From: an uncultured Parabacteroides sp.
GTDB taxonomy: Bacteria > Bacteroidota > Bacteroidia > Bacteroidales > Tannerellaceae
NCBI GenBank assembly: GCA_944325345.1
Contig: CALUZV010000003.1
Span: 62,001-126,000, forward strand
DNA length: 64,000 bases
Direction: 5' to 3'
The notes under the pieces are model-generated. The model searched no databases and had not been told where the DNA came from. It saw only the letters and a list, made by a program, of their open reading frames with translations. The first letter of the stretch is position 1. The number at the start of each line of letters is the position of its first letter. Below are positions 37,501-43,677 of this stretch, in pieces. The position numbers and the translations under genes are program-made.

Positions 37501-40257
37501 AATACCCTCTACGACCGCTGGGAAAATGCCAAACACGAGATATTCAAGATGGAAGGTTTATCTTGGGAGGGAAAGCAGGTCCGGCTCGACGAAGCTGCAA
37601 GGGCATTCCAGTGGAAGGACGACGGGGGCAGTTTCGGCGCGGTCTTCGGGAAAGATTATAGCGGCCTGTCGTCCGTATTCAAGTCCGAGGACGGGGAGAA
37701 GGCGGATTGGAACAAGATGGCACACGATTATGTCAAGGCATACGAAGGCAGCCATGATGCCGCCGCGATAGACAACCTCTGGGGCAATATCCGGAACGTG
37801 GCCTCGTATTCGCTTTTGAAACAGAATGCCACGGGGCTGGTGGACAAGAAATATGTGGAAACCAACTTGAACCGCTTCGAGTACTTTGTCCCGCTCCGGG
37901 GCTTTGACGACGATACGGCGGGGGACGTTTACAATTATATCTATAGCGACGAGATAAAGGGCGGCAATCCGGTGAAGTCGATAGAAGGCCGTTCGTCGGA
38001 AGCTGCGAATCCGTTCGGAGGCCTCCTAAGCGTGGCTTACACATCCATTACTGCCGGGAACAAAAACATATCCAAGCAGAAGTTCCTGAACCTTGTCCGC
38101 AACCACGATACGCAGGGAATGGCAACCCTTGATAATATATGGATAAGGAACCAAGGCACGGCGGAGAATCCCGAATGGGTGGAAGCTATTCCCGAAATCC
38201 CGACGGATGCCACACCGGAGAAAGTAACGGAGATTCTTAACGCTTTCGAGGAGCAGATGCAGGACTTGGCGGACGAAGGCAAAGCACAGCGGACGAAGGG
38301 CGGGAAATCCGACATCCCTTACCGCACCATGCACTCTCAGCGGAGCGAGCATCAGGTGCAGGTGATGGTGGGTGGCAACCGCTATGTCATTACCGTCAAT
38401 GGCAATCCCCGGGTGGCGCAGGCGATAAACGGGTTGCTCAATCCTGATGTCGATACAAGGGGCGTTTATGAGTGGGGGCGGAAGGTGCAGCATTTCATGT
38501 CCGGGGCGTTCACTTCCTACAACCCGGCGTTCTCCCTTGCGAACCTCTCGCGAGATACGGGCTATGCTAACAATATGACCTTCATCAACGAGAATCCTAA
38601 ATATTGGTGGGAGTTCACCAAGAATCAACGGCTTGGTTTCGGACGTCTGCCCCAGATGGCGCGTTTCCTCCGGGCTTACCGGGAAGGGAAGATAGACGAC
38701 ATCAAAGGGAAGGAAGAAGCGAAGGACGCCCGCTATTTCAAGGAGTTCATGAGCAACGGCGGAGCGACGGGCTACACATTCATCGAGAGCCAGAAGGAGT
38801 ATGCCGAGAAGCTGGCGAAGCAGTTGGGAGAACTCTCCAAGGGCAATCTCTCTAATATGTCTCCCCACAAATGGCTGAAGCTGGTTTTCGATTCCTTCGA
38901 GTTTATGGGAAACGCGGCGGAACTGGTAAACCGTTTTGCTGCCTACAAGACAAGCCGGGAAGAAGGCCGCTCCGTTTCCCGTTCCATCAGCGACGCGAAA
39001 GAGATAACGCTCAACTTCAACCGAAAAGGTGCGGGGATAAAGACGTATGATGCCAAGAACAAATGGTATATAAACGCTCTGGCCAGCATCTCCCAGTTCG
39101 GTCGCTCCTATATCCTCTTCTGGAATGCCAGCCTGCAAGGGAAGCTCAGATTCTTCAAGTCGGCCATGGCTCATCCGGTCAAAGCCTTGCCCAGCTTCAT
39201 CGGCGGGGCGATGGCGATGGGAGCGATGCTTCCGTTCCTGAATAATATGTTCTTGCCGATGCTCTATGAGATAGTCGGTGTCGGAGGCGATGACGACGAC
39301 GAGGATTATTACGATGTCCTGAGCGACTACGACCGGGAACGCAATATCTGTCTCCGCCTGCCGGGAGGTTATTGGGCGAAGATACCTGTTTCCCCGGATA
39401 TGGCTATCTACATGGGTGCGGCGGACAAGGTGATGGGGAACATCCTCGGGAAAAGGAGTCTGGAAATCATGGACGGCGTGGAGGCCATCTCGGATGTTGC
39501 TTCCCCGGTTAGCATAAACTGGAACTACGAAGGCGCGGCCCTTGCCCTGAATGCCTTCCCGACGGTGGTACAGCCTGTGCTCCAGAACATGATGAATGTT
39601 AATTTCATGGGCAATCCTATCCGCAAGGAATCCATCAACAGGGCGAGGAAGGCAGACCCGGAATATACCAAGGTCTATCGTTCGGCCAGCTCGTCCCTCG
39701 TGGCTTTGTCGAAACTCACGAATGACCTCACGGGAGGGGATGCGGTCAAGGCCGGGGCGATAAACTGGAATCCCGCGTTGATGCAGAACTTCATTAATGG
39801 ATATACGGGCGGTTTCGGCACAGTCACCATCGGTGTGGCCGATATGATAGTGGACAGTTTCAACGGGGAGAAGGTTGGCGTTACGGCAACACGTTTCCCG
39901 TTGGTCGGCCGTTTCCTGACCGGCGGCGATGTGGAGGTGAAGAAACGCCGGGTCAATGCGAACTACCAGCGCAAGGTGGTGGACTTTGTGAACAAGATGG
40001 AACACGATTACAAAGGCTACGAGCGGCAAATCCAAGACCCGAAGACAAACGATTTCGACCGCGCGGAATATATCCTCAAGTCCAACGAGCTCCAAAGCAG
40101 CAAGGATTTCCAGAAAGCCTACGAACTAAAATCCTATATCGAAGCCGTCTCCGACTTCGAGAAATGGCTGAAGGAGTTTGGGGACAATGAAGATATGGAG
40201 AACCAGCTCTACGAATTAAAGCTAAGGGCGCTGGAGATTGTAGGGGGAAAAGAATGA
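28513..40257 (+). CDS. Giant 3914-residue polyvalent phage protein
   Basis: This looks like a large polyvalent protein of the kind injected with phage DNA. Two 30-residue repeats (LYNSLRDNGYKLPEYDRF and LYNTLRDNGVNDLPEFSAF) open it. Rough order: hydrophobic segments at 150-250; a barnase/EndoU-like nuclease domain at about 800-905 (GLAHIEESHGEQ); a second at about 1315-1440 (GLAHIIDKHINTHDD); an inorganic-pyrophosphatase-like domain at 1520-1640 (GVDGDHIDVFLSDDP); an ADP-ribosyltransferase-like domain at 1690-1885 (VVYHGSLHNF); a mixed domain at about 1955-2085; a zincin at 2150-2370 with HEIQH at 2233-2237; a second zincin-like motif HEVVGH at 2629-2634; then helical C-terminal parts with membrane segments near 3560. 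Domain names are by resemblance. Two small genes overlap its linkers in another frame. Confidence 0.85.
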   Translation: MAEESNTLKLYNSLRDNGYKLPEYDRFEGRLKDSAARETLYNTLRDNGVNDLPEFSAFETWLGYPMPDDLKEQQSANQDAKSKDSFFDDLGDRFMAGTNRTLGSVANLLDKGTKVLENTFGIERSGTFGEAAESFNRRADEYRKESNRYNGKDFVQLAKEGDWGGALGEIFLSATESAPQSLGIIASGGTGLTAAGLMAANDKYDQLIKDNPDMNRGAALVNSAVTGLSEYLTECLGAGAIGKLVRRSFALGGKEAAGKAISDYLTSRSADFMAKHGIIGPVATEAMEEMINAATEYGTDLITGVQRDDSFGEAVAKAGVYGAAGGAQFTPMTVAANYVARRRLQNASAEETPSQSATQNQEQMREDAIQRGKEMPETEYNSAYQSSEQSRQSLSDIDPNLAATIDRYVNDESSAAEVQSLFDGLDETVRPLAEAYYQSQLVMRGITERNLDDAEAEVQAFADRIAPFTVPQDDGRRLITTAHFSEGLTEKDVYVKTIEGDNAVIFNDDGTTRMVSVKRLQNIQEQDADDLIARYRENALDGKNTQMEFRLHHHPKTQPAQPGLVIFNGDKAYILQERDERGDWVAFPAVLETGQTTAKKGGEPSILTDAEVLELQDLMYAAQEPGNQANEEAEKTSGVLSETPNVSDETLDENPAGSVSPEERLNALAESLPKTKDGAIDYKRLTPQQQYEYTSLTDSPEVALEDIRRNIVAGNREIDALDRQLEKATGGKLTEIRDKMRAKREEVKRLKELYREVAPADAQDIDENGYPFMLSSDGTDVFGQITAETGLKEAPIKLSEGFNRKDNAGRNHGYGLAHIEESHGEQIRNAGFPSVNAFVESVAKNYETIRKGNNRNGNKTYLLEASDGKNNTLFVELSQDGSYWTVNSAGIFRSNYSKNKEIVWPLPAVEVSSTAEGTEVRNDNNRSNSMSGDSSQTISQDKGTVSSSENQAISEENARPSADDMLDTLLDGSLSIEEVDAFVDANRKDVGKRLADIDKKKPVPGTNLDEYKRKRSEWQARRDAVQQEADYWEDINNRLRDSRRQPGDDAALNVLKNQTPQTGEELAAEMLADGSIKLLRDDFQRETGGGRGETRGLFGLFAGRDKGGMTIEQAGEVLMQADLEQGTNFFDQSDPNAGRNAIIEVLSGARTRGDLINYVRRSREEQARRAAEAEYNEYAEWCEANFRMSPEDYEAYVEAMERDFRTKMQTPEAFDQVSGEIYEEMLAQQQEYADIDAALAQSNTTDNENIERNDEGGGNSLREGSDEILPETQPRETGRTGETEGERETGADARGEDGAAQESAGGRIEPVGNGPFGFIYNQFKGKVREAIDFLIKHQSGDLLGVFHRDDVGDIDLVWGDKNGGLAHIIDKHINTHDDFKDINEASRIIEDVINNGEIAKNGQLRIEITDGKYKVSIRKDYNGERKNWVVTALDSSRGEKEKRIPAIKTSSTDNNQEGVPNALGISSEDKGSNTSSENQTSAPEFIPGESEFDYAQRVVEANKRKAEERKVDTNPTEAQKEAGNYKKGHIKLDGFDITIENPKGSTRSGVDANGNPWSVTMNNTYGYIRGTEGVDGDHIDVFLSDDPTQGDVFVIDQVKADGTFDEHKVMYGFPSEKAAREAYLANYSPGWQGLGNITQVSKEEFKKWVDSSKRKTKPFADYKNIRFRMAKTTQEENDIITQAKIDGTYLKAPNGENTNLSESQWIQVRTKAFKDWFGDWENNPMEASKIVDKNGEPMVVYHGSLHNFDVFGESIKRKTNVDAPDGVYFMTTNRNVASSYAGTDENVVLDENKKIKSVFTGEYLGGIYPLFANVRRPLVLDYKGMPWRTSFDDDINKKVLEARESEFDGVIAKNIMDLGPFGNSASNRNTTANDIVVFSPNQMKSATDNTGTYSTKDNNIRFRFIGERGAANLDRAEEATTRMDNLSVARDMENAFNEKQARIEKLRESKPVEITGEEYKGKYELKRDSAKAWIKDNLRGEYTINDTNETVAIGRKGINKVTSHSMGNEAHLKSLIAVPDIIQNAIFITEEVAEKKNAQYPKYRYYVVGLKIGGEDYTVKVTIGVDENGNKYYDHALTEIEKGTLIDNLNGTNPVADNQNANGFISTGAEPDPSVTGSKDTKLRTILQTSPQENARKIKMATGWERGADGKWRYETPDIELTLPENIEEDKDYKLTDFVKDDELFKAYPHMKDYKVRFENQPDEYGSGGYGSEMIVINTAHSYPEHYESIFVHEIQHGIQAHEGFESGDNPDEVIDRYLDAQSDIETADVGTLNSAAFIRKKAERLVKKGQYKYMRWAVRSAMGTMKGRNRMYEAYGPIETLALYHTSKELHEAYEKAFNEGGSLLNSGLPTVKEAERLYMRNAGEVEARNVQTRMNMPEELRRSSLASDTEDISREDQLFIDNALNNSYERRTGNTAPQIPRSEANRANPGIGPLEYPNDNLGRPEHAQPRGGQDARGREADGGPQPGSRRNDSQNGTDNGRRITDARREDRRAGGRNHAAAGRAGEQPRREDRRGGQRGVVGNSEPQGDHRGAGTDDNQPGGDDSGLGGAARELRERFEIAGVEVATRFGQKIRVVRLIDEIPDGEAKRRIASGDMITGWYDIPSGEVVLYLPNIRSEADAVRAVLHEVVGHKGLRELIGKEEYDAEMMRLYGLLPLDVRREVSKRAMERYDGDFAVAMDEYLAEQAERDETPSWWQRVVSAVRDMLRRLGVDVELSDNDVKYLLWRSRKRLEARNGFEVAEDVVMRRRLGLIPDRGRNVRFREAKEEVKESTPSGEPMVRAWDRVMASDFFKMKETLFDYLQSVKEFQKLLARYAKSKILDYENAYQSLLTLSSRNRDEMDLFESKYVKKLNEAIVGLTGKVRGKWDWSKGVLRDLVVYVEAKHGIERNRDLAVRKGIESLKGESFTRLYQTGVVTKEEVKVFRAKAEEEAKKKADEKYKETLERVFKRESAKEGVSETVAEDRAKEAAKRRREAVETSTYENAVRDFKAKCVNTLYDRWENAKHEIFKMEGLSWEGKQVRLDEAARAFQWKDDGGSFGAVFGKDYSGLSSVFKSEDGEKADWNKMAHDYVKAYEGSHDAAAIDNLWGNIRNVASYSLLKQNATGLVDKKYVETNLNRFEYFVPLRGFDDDTAGDVYNYIYSDEIKGGNPVKSIEGRSSEAANPFGGLLSVAYTSITAGNKNISKQKFLNLVRNHDTQGMATLDNIWIRNQGTAENPEWVEAIPEIPTDATPEKVTEILNAFEEQMQDLADEGKAQRTKGGKSDIPYRTMHSQRSEHQVQVMVGGNRYVITVNGNPRVAQAINGLLNPDVDTRGVYEWGRKVQHFMSGAFTSYNPAFSLANLSRDTGYANNMTFINENPKYWWEFTKNQRLGFGRLPQMARFLRAYREGKIDDIKGKEEAKDARYFKEFMSNGGATGYTFIESQKEYAEKLAKQLGELSKGNLSNMSPHKWLKLVFDSFEFMGNAAELVNRFAAYKTSREEGRSVSRSISDAKEITLNFNRKGAGIKTYDAKNKWYINALASISQFGRSYILFWNASLQGKLRFFKSAMAHPVKALPSFIGGAMAMGAMLPFLNNMFLPMLYEIVGVGGDDDDEDYYDVLSDYDRERNICLRLPGGYWAKIPVSPDMAIYMGAADKVMGNILGKRSLEIMDGVEAISDVASPVSINWNYEGAALALNAFPTVVQPVLQNMMNVNFMGNPIRKESINRARKADPEYTKVYRSASSSLVALSKLTNDLTGGDAVKAGAINWNPALMQNFINGYTGGFGTVTIGVADMIVDSFNGEKVGVTATRFPLVGRFLTGGDVEVKKRRVNANYQRKVVDFVNKMEHDYKGYERQIQDPKTNDFDRAEYILKSNELQSSKDFQKAYELKSYIEAVSDFEKWLKEFGDNEDMENQLYELKLRALEIVGGKE
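32252..32437 (+). CDS. Nested 61-residue protein overprinted on a linker of the giant gene
   Basis: An ATG after an A-rich stretch opens a +1 frame that encodes a compact helical, lysine/glutamate-rich protein (MKTLKEMTKEEAIAYAKEAM, then KLVPTLVARMELHKKAQ). In the giant frame the same bases give a low-complexity linker of G, E, R and T (about residues 1247-1309) just before a nuclease-like domain. Well-formed sequence in the +1 frame and poor sequence in the main frame suggest the small gene is the older or more constrained reading. No family is recognised. Expression is inferred. Confidence 0.5.
   Translation: MKTLKEMTKEEAIAYAKEAMKYCQKHNLVRPGELEKLKENGKLVPTLVARMELHKKAQEEG
35741..36199 (+). 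CDS. Nested 152-residue coiled-coil protein overprinted on a linker of the giant gene
   Basis: The +1 frame encodes a fully formed alpha-helical coiled coil: MNVEQEIQHLKSQDQKLIER, a middle with a LEGMIRKTELTMEEGLQMLA stretch, and a C-terminal SAIASLKATIAAQEQTI heptad region ending in SGSGSK. In the giant frame the same segment (about residues 2410-2562) is a disordered-looking run of R, G, Q, P and D between the first zincin and the second zincin-like motif. The nested gene fills that linker almost exactly. It may be a virion coiled-coil or scaffold part; function is unknown. Confidence 0.6.
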   Translation: MNVEQEIQHLKSQDQKLIERILESGRSNIRMTTLAGQNTLNRAEAKTLEAVKQMEDRSRGLEGMIRKTELTMEEGLQMLAEKIDERADEIMQRLDVLESNLGAKIDAVGSAVSSAIASLKATIAAQEQTITSQAATIAALEEQLANSGSGSK

Positions 40258-40290
40258 TAGAAATGAGGTAGTGAAGTAGGTTCTTTCAAA

Positions 40291-40350
40291 GAGGGTACAT
40301 CCTTTTTCCGAAAAGCATGCATGCTTTTTCCAGAAAGGATGCATCCTTTT
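40291..40350. repeat. 22-bp palindromic GCATGCATGC/TTTTTCCGAAAA repeat cluster
   Basis: Units of about 22 bases alternate between GCATCCTTTTTCCGAAAAGCAT-like and GCATGCTTTTTCCAGAAAGG-like forms, so neighbouring units can pair. The cluster lies between the giant gene and the portal gene. Related clusters are at 58896-58955 and 60125-60187. Reading through it gives spurious N-terminal extensions beginning MHAFSRKD. Confidence 0.8.
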
Positions 40351-40415
40351 TAGATTACAACTATTCTATCAAACTCCAATCCTCCATCTCCTTTTCTTTG
40401 CCCCAAAAACAACGC

Positions 40416-42374
40416 ATGAAACGATTAATACCCAAATCGCATTTTTACCATCGTCCTTCGACTGCCGACAGCGTGAAGAGCCGTATCAGGTTGGCGGGGA
40501 CGAGTAAGACGAACCTGCCGTTGCTCCAGCGGTGCGAGGATGCCTGGGATAACCTCTCGGACTTCCGTGCCAAGCGGCTCCGCAACTTCCGTTATGTCTT
40601 CGGCGACCAGTGGGGGGATTATGTCAAGGACAAGGACGGGAACATGATTAAGGAGCGAGAGCGCATCGCCAAGCGTACCGGCGGCGTGGCCTTGCAGAAT
40701 AACCATCTCTTCAAGATAGTGAATACGCTGAGCGGGCTTTATGCCAAGTCTGCCACGCTGCCTGTTTGCTTTGCCCGGCAGAAGGGGGCGGACGCGAAGT
40801 CGCAGATGATGACCGACGCGCTGCAGACGAACTGGGAGAACAATTTGATGAAAGACCTTCTTACGTCGGAAATCCTGGAGTTCATCTGTGGCGGCATGGC
40901 GGTCGTCTCGGAGGAATGGGCGAGCCACGACGGGGTGGACGACAGCTATACTTATCCCGTCAATCCTTCCTACTTCTTCTTTGAATCGAGAGGAGGAGAC
41001 CCCCGGCATTGGGATGATTCCCTCGTGGGTGAAATCCGCGACTACACGCTTGGCGAGCTTGCCTCGGTCTTGGCTGAATCGGAATATGACTACCGGCAAC
41101 TGGAGGAAATCTATTCGCCGTGGCTCCACCGCTTCGATACCGTCGGCGTACAGCAGACCGACCGCTATAAGGACGAATCCTTTGATACGCCCCCGGCAGG
41201 GAACCTCTGCCGTACCTACCACGTCTGGACGCTGGAGCATAAGCCCCGCTACCGCTGCGTCGATATCATGGACCCGGAGAACCCGCTTTACCGTATTGAG
41301 GTGAAAGACCTTCCGTTCGTGAAAGAGGAGAATGCCGACCGCCTCCGCCTCGGTCTGGAGCAGGGCATGGCGGAGCAGGACATCCCGCTTATCGAATACC
41401 ATTATATTATAGACCAGTACTGGCACTTCCAGATGCTGACGCCGGACGGGAGGGTGCTGACGGAATACGACACGCCTTACGAGCACCGTTCGCATCCTTA
41501 CATCTACAAGCTGCATTACCTTGTGAACGGCGATGTCGTCCCCTTCATCTCCGTCGTCATCGATCAGCAGCGGTACATCAACCGCCTTATCATGCTGCAC
41601 GACATGGCTATCAACTCTTCCGTGAAGGGATTGAAGCTGATACCGAAGGACTGCGTTCCCCCGGAGATGACGAACAAAGAGTTTGCCGAGCAGTTTATCG
41701 ATATCGGCGGCTTCATCTTTTATACCCCGTCGAAGAAAGGGGATACGCCGCAGGTCATCACCACCAACTCCACCAACATCGGCACCGCCGAACTCCTGCA
41801 ACTGGAGCTTAACTTCATCAACGAGATAACGAGCGTCTCGGAATCCCTCCAAGGCAAGACGCCGTCGGGTAACACTCCCGCCAGCCGTTATGCGATGGAA
41901 ACGCAGAACGCCACGACCAGCATCGCCTCGCTCATCACCAAATTCTCGACCTTCGAGGGCGAAGTGGCACGGAAGAAGATGAAGACCATCCACCAGTATT
42001 ACCAGTCGCCGCGCAACATCTCGATGGAACGCTCCGCCGGTTATGCCAACTACGCGGAATACGACCCGAAGGAGGTGCAGGACATCGACTTCAAGGTCAG
42101 CATCAAGGAATCGGCTGAATCGCCGGTTGCCCGCATGATGCTCAACGACCTGGTGAAGGAAATCTGGCAGGCGGGACAAATCACCGCCGAACAGATGCTC
42201 TCGCTTTCCTACTACCCCGGCTCCGACCAGTTGCTCCAAGCCCTCCGTGCCAACAGCGCGGCGGCACAAAACGGGGGAGGGGTGCAGGGCATTCCCGAGG
42301 CATTGATGGCAGGCGCGACAGCCCAGGCCGACCAGCAGGCGGTGCAGATGGCGGGAAATGCGCTCCGGCAGTGA
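40416..42374 (+). CDS. Portal protein
   Basis: The 652-residue protein looks like a podovirus-type portal (P22 gp1/Bacteroidota phage portal class) by length and pattern. It has an early WDNLSDFRAKRLRNFRYVF and GDQWGDYV region, a central DQYWHFQMLTPDGRVLTEYD sheet region and a helical VISVVIDQQRYINRL-like stem. A late LQGKTPSGNTPASRYAMETQ loop is typical of such portals. The start at 40416 (MKRLIPKSHF) was chosen because the longer frame only reads through the upstream repeat. The portal forms the dodecameric DNA channel at the capsid vertex. It follows the giant gene and precedes the scaffold-like gene, as expected for a head module. Confidence 0.8.
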   Translation: MKRLIPKSHFYHRPSTADSVKSRIRLAGTSKTNLPLLQRCEDAWDNLSDFRAKRLRNFRYVFGDQWGDYVKDKDGNMIKERERIAKRTGGVALQNNHLFKIVNTLSGLYAKSATLPVCFARQKGADAKSQMMTDALQTNWENNLMKDLLTSEILEFICGGMAVVSEEWASHDGVDDSYTYPVNPSYFFFESRGGDPRHWDDSLVGEIRDYTLGELASVLAESEYDYRQLEEIYSPWLHRFDTVGVQQTDRYKDESFDTPPAGNLCRTYHVWTLEHKPRYRCVDIMDPENPLYRIEVKDLPFVKEENADRLRLGLEQGMAEQDIPLIEYHYIIDQYWHFQMLTPDGRVLTEYDTPYEHRSHPYIYKLHYLVNGDVVPFISVVIDQQRYINRLIMLHDMAINSSVKGLKLIPKDCVPPEMTNKEFAEQFIDIGGFIFYTPSKKGDTPQVITTNSTNIGTAELLQLELNFINEITSVSESLQGKTPSGNTPASRYAMETQNATTSIASLITKFSTFEGEVARKKMKTIHQYYQSPRNISMERSAGYANYAEYDPKEVQDIDFKVSIKESAESPVARMMLNDLVKEIWQAGQITAEQMLSLSYYPGSDQLLQALRANSAAAQNGGGVQGIPEALMAGATAQADQQAVQMAGNALRQ

Positions 42375-42452
42375 GATTCTTATCAAAGTAGCAATTTCCC
42401 ATCTCTATATCCGCTTACTTTGCCCGTAGAACAATCATACATTTAATTATAT

Positions 42453-43166
42453 ATGGCAGAAGAAAAGAAATCGAACAGGGACAGGTTCCGCGAGCGGTAC
42501 GCCAAGCGTTACCCCGACGTGAACATGGACGACGAAGAAGCGTACTACGACCGTGCCAATTCGCTCATGGACGAGTACGAGGGCTATGAGAACAACTCCC
42601 GCCAGATGCGCGAGCAGCTTGCCAAGAGCCCGGCCTTTGCCGAGATGATGGTGGCGGCACGCGGTCAGGAGGACTTCGACCCGGTGGTCTGGATGGTGCA
42701 GAACCGGGGGCTTGACCTCCAGGCTTTGCAAGACGACCCGGACTATGCCAAGAAGCTGGCCGACGCGCACAACGAACATCTGAAGTGGCTGGCTAAGCAA
42801 AAAGATATTTATGAAAAGACGCAAGAGAATACCCCCAAGTCTTATGAAGTAGTTTTGGCGAAGGCTCAGGAGATGGGATTGAGTAAAGAACAAGCCCAAG
42901 AAGTAGTTGATAATATGTATCAAATCATGGAAGATCTTTCTGTCGGCAAAATCGACCCATCTATCTTCGAAATAATGGCGAAAGGCTTGAACTACAACGC
43001 AGACCTGGAGGCTGCCCGTGCCGAGGGCGAGGCGGAAGGATTGAGCCGCAAGGTGGACGACAAGCTCCGCGACCTCTCTCAACAGGCATCGCCTTCGAGG
43101 GGACGGCAGCGGGCACGGCAGGAGCCTCCGGCGCGGCAGGAAGTGAATAACCCGTTCATGGCATAG
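42453..43166 (+). CDS. Scaffold-like head assembly protein
   Basis: The 237-residue, highly charged protein is predicted to be mostly helical, with an acidic N-terminal half and a basic, glutamine-rich C-terminal tail (QASPSRGRQRARQEPP). This composition, and the position between portal and capsid genes, are typical of phage scaffolding proteins that bind capsid subunits through a basic C-terminus. There is no conserved motif I can name, so the role is inferred from order and composition. It is 4 bases before the HAD gene. Confidence 0.6.
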   Translation: MAEEKKSNRDRFRERYAKRYPDVNMDDEEAYYDRANSLMDEYEGYENNSRQMREQLAKSPAFAEMMVAARGQEDFDPVVWMVQNRGLDLQALQDDPDYAKKLADAHNEHLKWLAKQKDIYEKTQENTPKSYEVVLAKAQEMGLSKEQAQEVVDNMYQIMEDLSVGKIDPSIFEIMAKGLNYNADLEAARAEGEAEGLSRKVDDKLRDLSQQASPSRGRQRARQEPPARQEVNNPFMA

Positions 43167-43170
43167 GCGT

Positions 43171-43650
43171 ATGGCAAAGGGCAAAACGATATGTATCGAC
43201 TTCGACGGCGTGCTGCACGACTACAGCAAGGGCTACCAGGGGAAGGATGTCTTCGGGGAAATGATTAAGGGCGCGGATTCGGCCACGAAAATCCTGAAGA
43301 AGAAGGGTTGGACGATTATCGTTTATACCACCCGTCCCGACACCGAAGCCCTCCGCAGTTGGCTCTCTGACCACGGCATTGCTTTCGACTACATCAACGA
43401 GAATCCCGACCAGCCGGAGGACAGCAAGGATGGTGGCAGCAAGCTCATCGCCGACATCTACCTCGACGACCGCGCCATCTGCTTCCGGGGCGAATGGGAC
43501 TGGATTATGAACGACATCGCGTCCTTCGTCCCCTGGGGAGACCGCGAGAAGGCGGACGATTCGGAGAAGCGCATGGAAAAGAACTACAAGGAAGGGGAGA
43601 GGTACAAAAAGAAATTCCTCAATCCGTTCCTGGCAGACAGCATAGGATAA
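43171..43650 (+). CDS. HAD-superfamily phosphatase-like protein in the head module
   Basis: This 159-residue protein has the HAD motif I DFDGVLHD (residues 8-15; nucleophile and acid-base aspartates D8 and D10), motif II as VYTTRP and a late IYLDDRAICF block that supplies the acidic motif IV. This is the polynucleotide phosphatase/5'-nucleotidase-like layout seen in many phages. A capsid-module location is unusual for a nucleotide enzyme but recurrent in Bacteroidota phages. The substrate is unknown. It is separated from the capsid gene by 27 bases. Confidence 0.8.
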   Translation: MAKGKTICIDFDGVLHDYSKGYQGKDVFGEMIKGADSATKILKKKGWTIIVYTTRPDTEALRSWLSDHGIAFDYINENPDQPEDSKDGGSKLIADIYLDDRAICFRGEWDWIMNDIASFVPWGDREKADDSEKRMEKNYKEGERYKKKFLNPFLADSIG

Positions 43651-43677
43651 TTATTCATTAAAAACAGAAGAACGTAT

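Noticed and set aside
38026..40095. A long leftward open frame (689 codons) opposite the giant gene
   Set aside because: It mirrors the codon pattern of the + strand gene, has no recognisable domain, and runs opposite to a well-supported protein; it is a shadow of GC-rich third positions.
40317..40416. Longer portal start beginning MHAFSRKD
   Set aside because: The extension is a read-through of the intergenic repeat; the same peptide style appears wherever this repeat lies in frame.
40425..42386. A leftward 653-codon frame opposite the portal gene
   Set aside because: The + strand frame encodes a clear portal protein; the opposite frame has no fold-like sequence.
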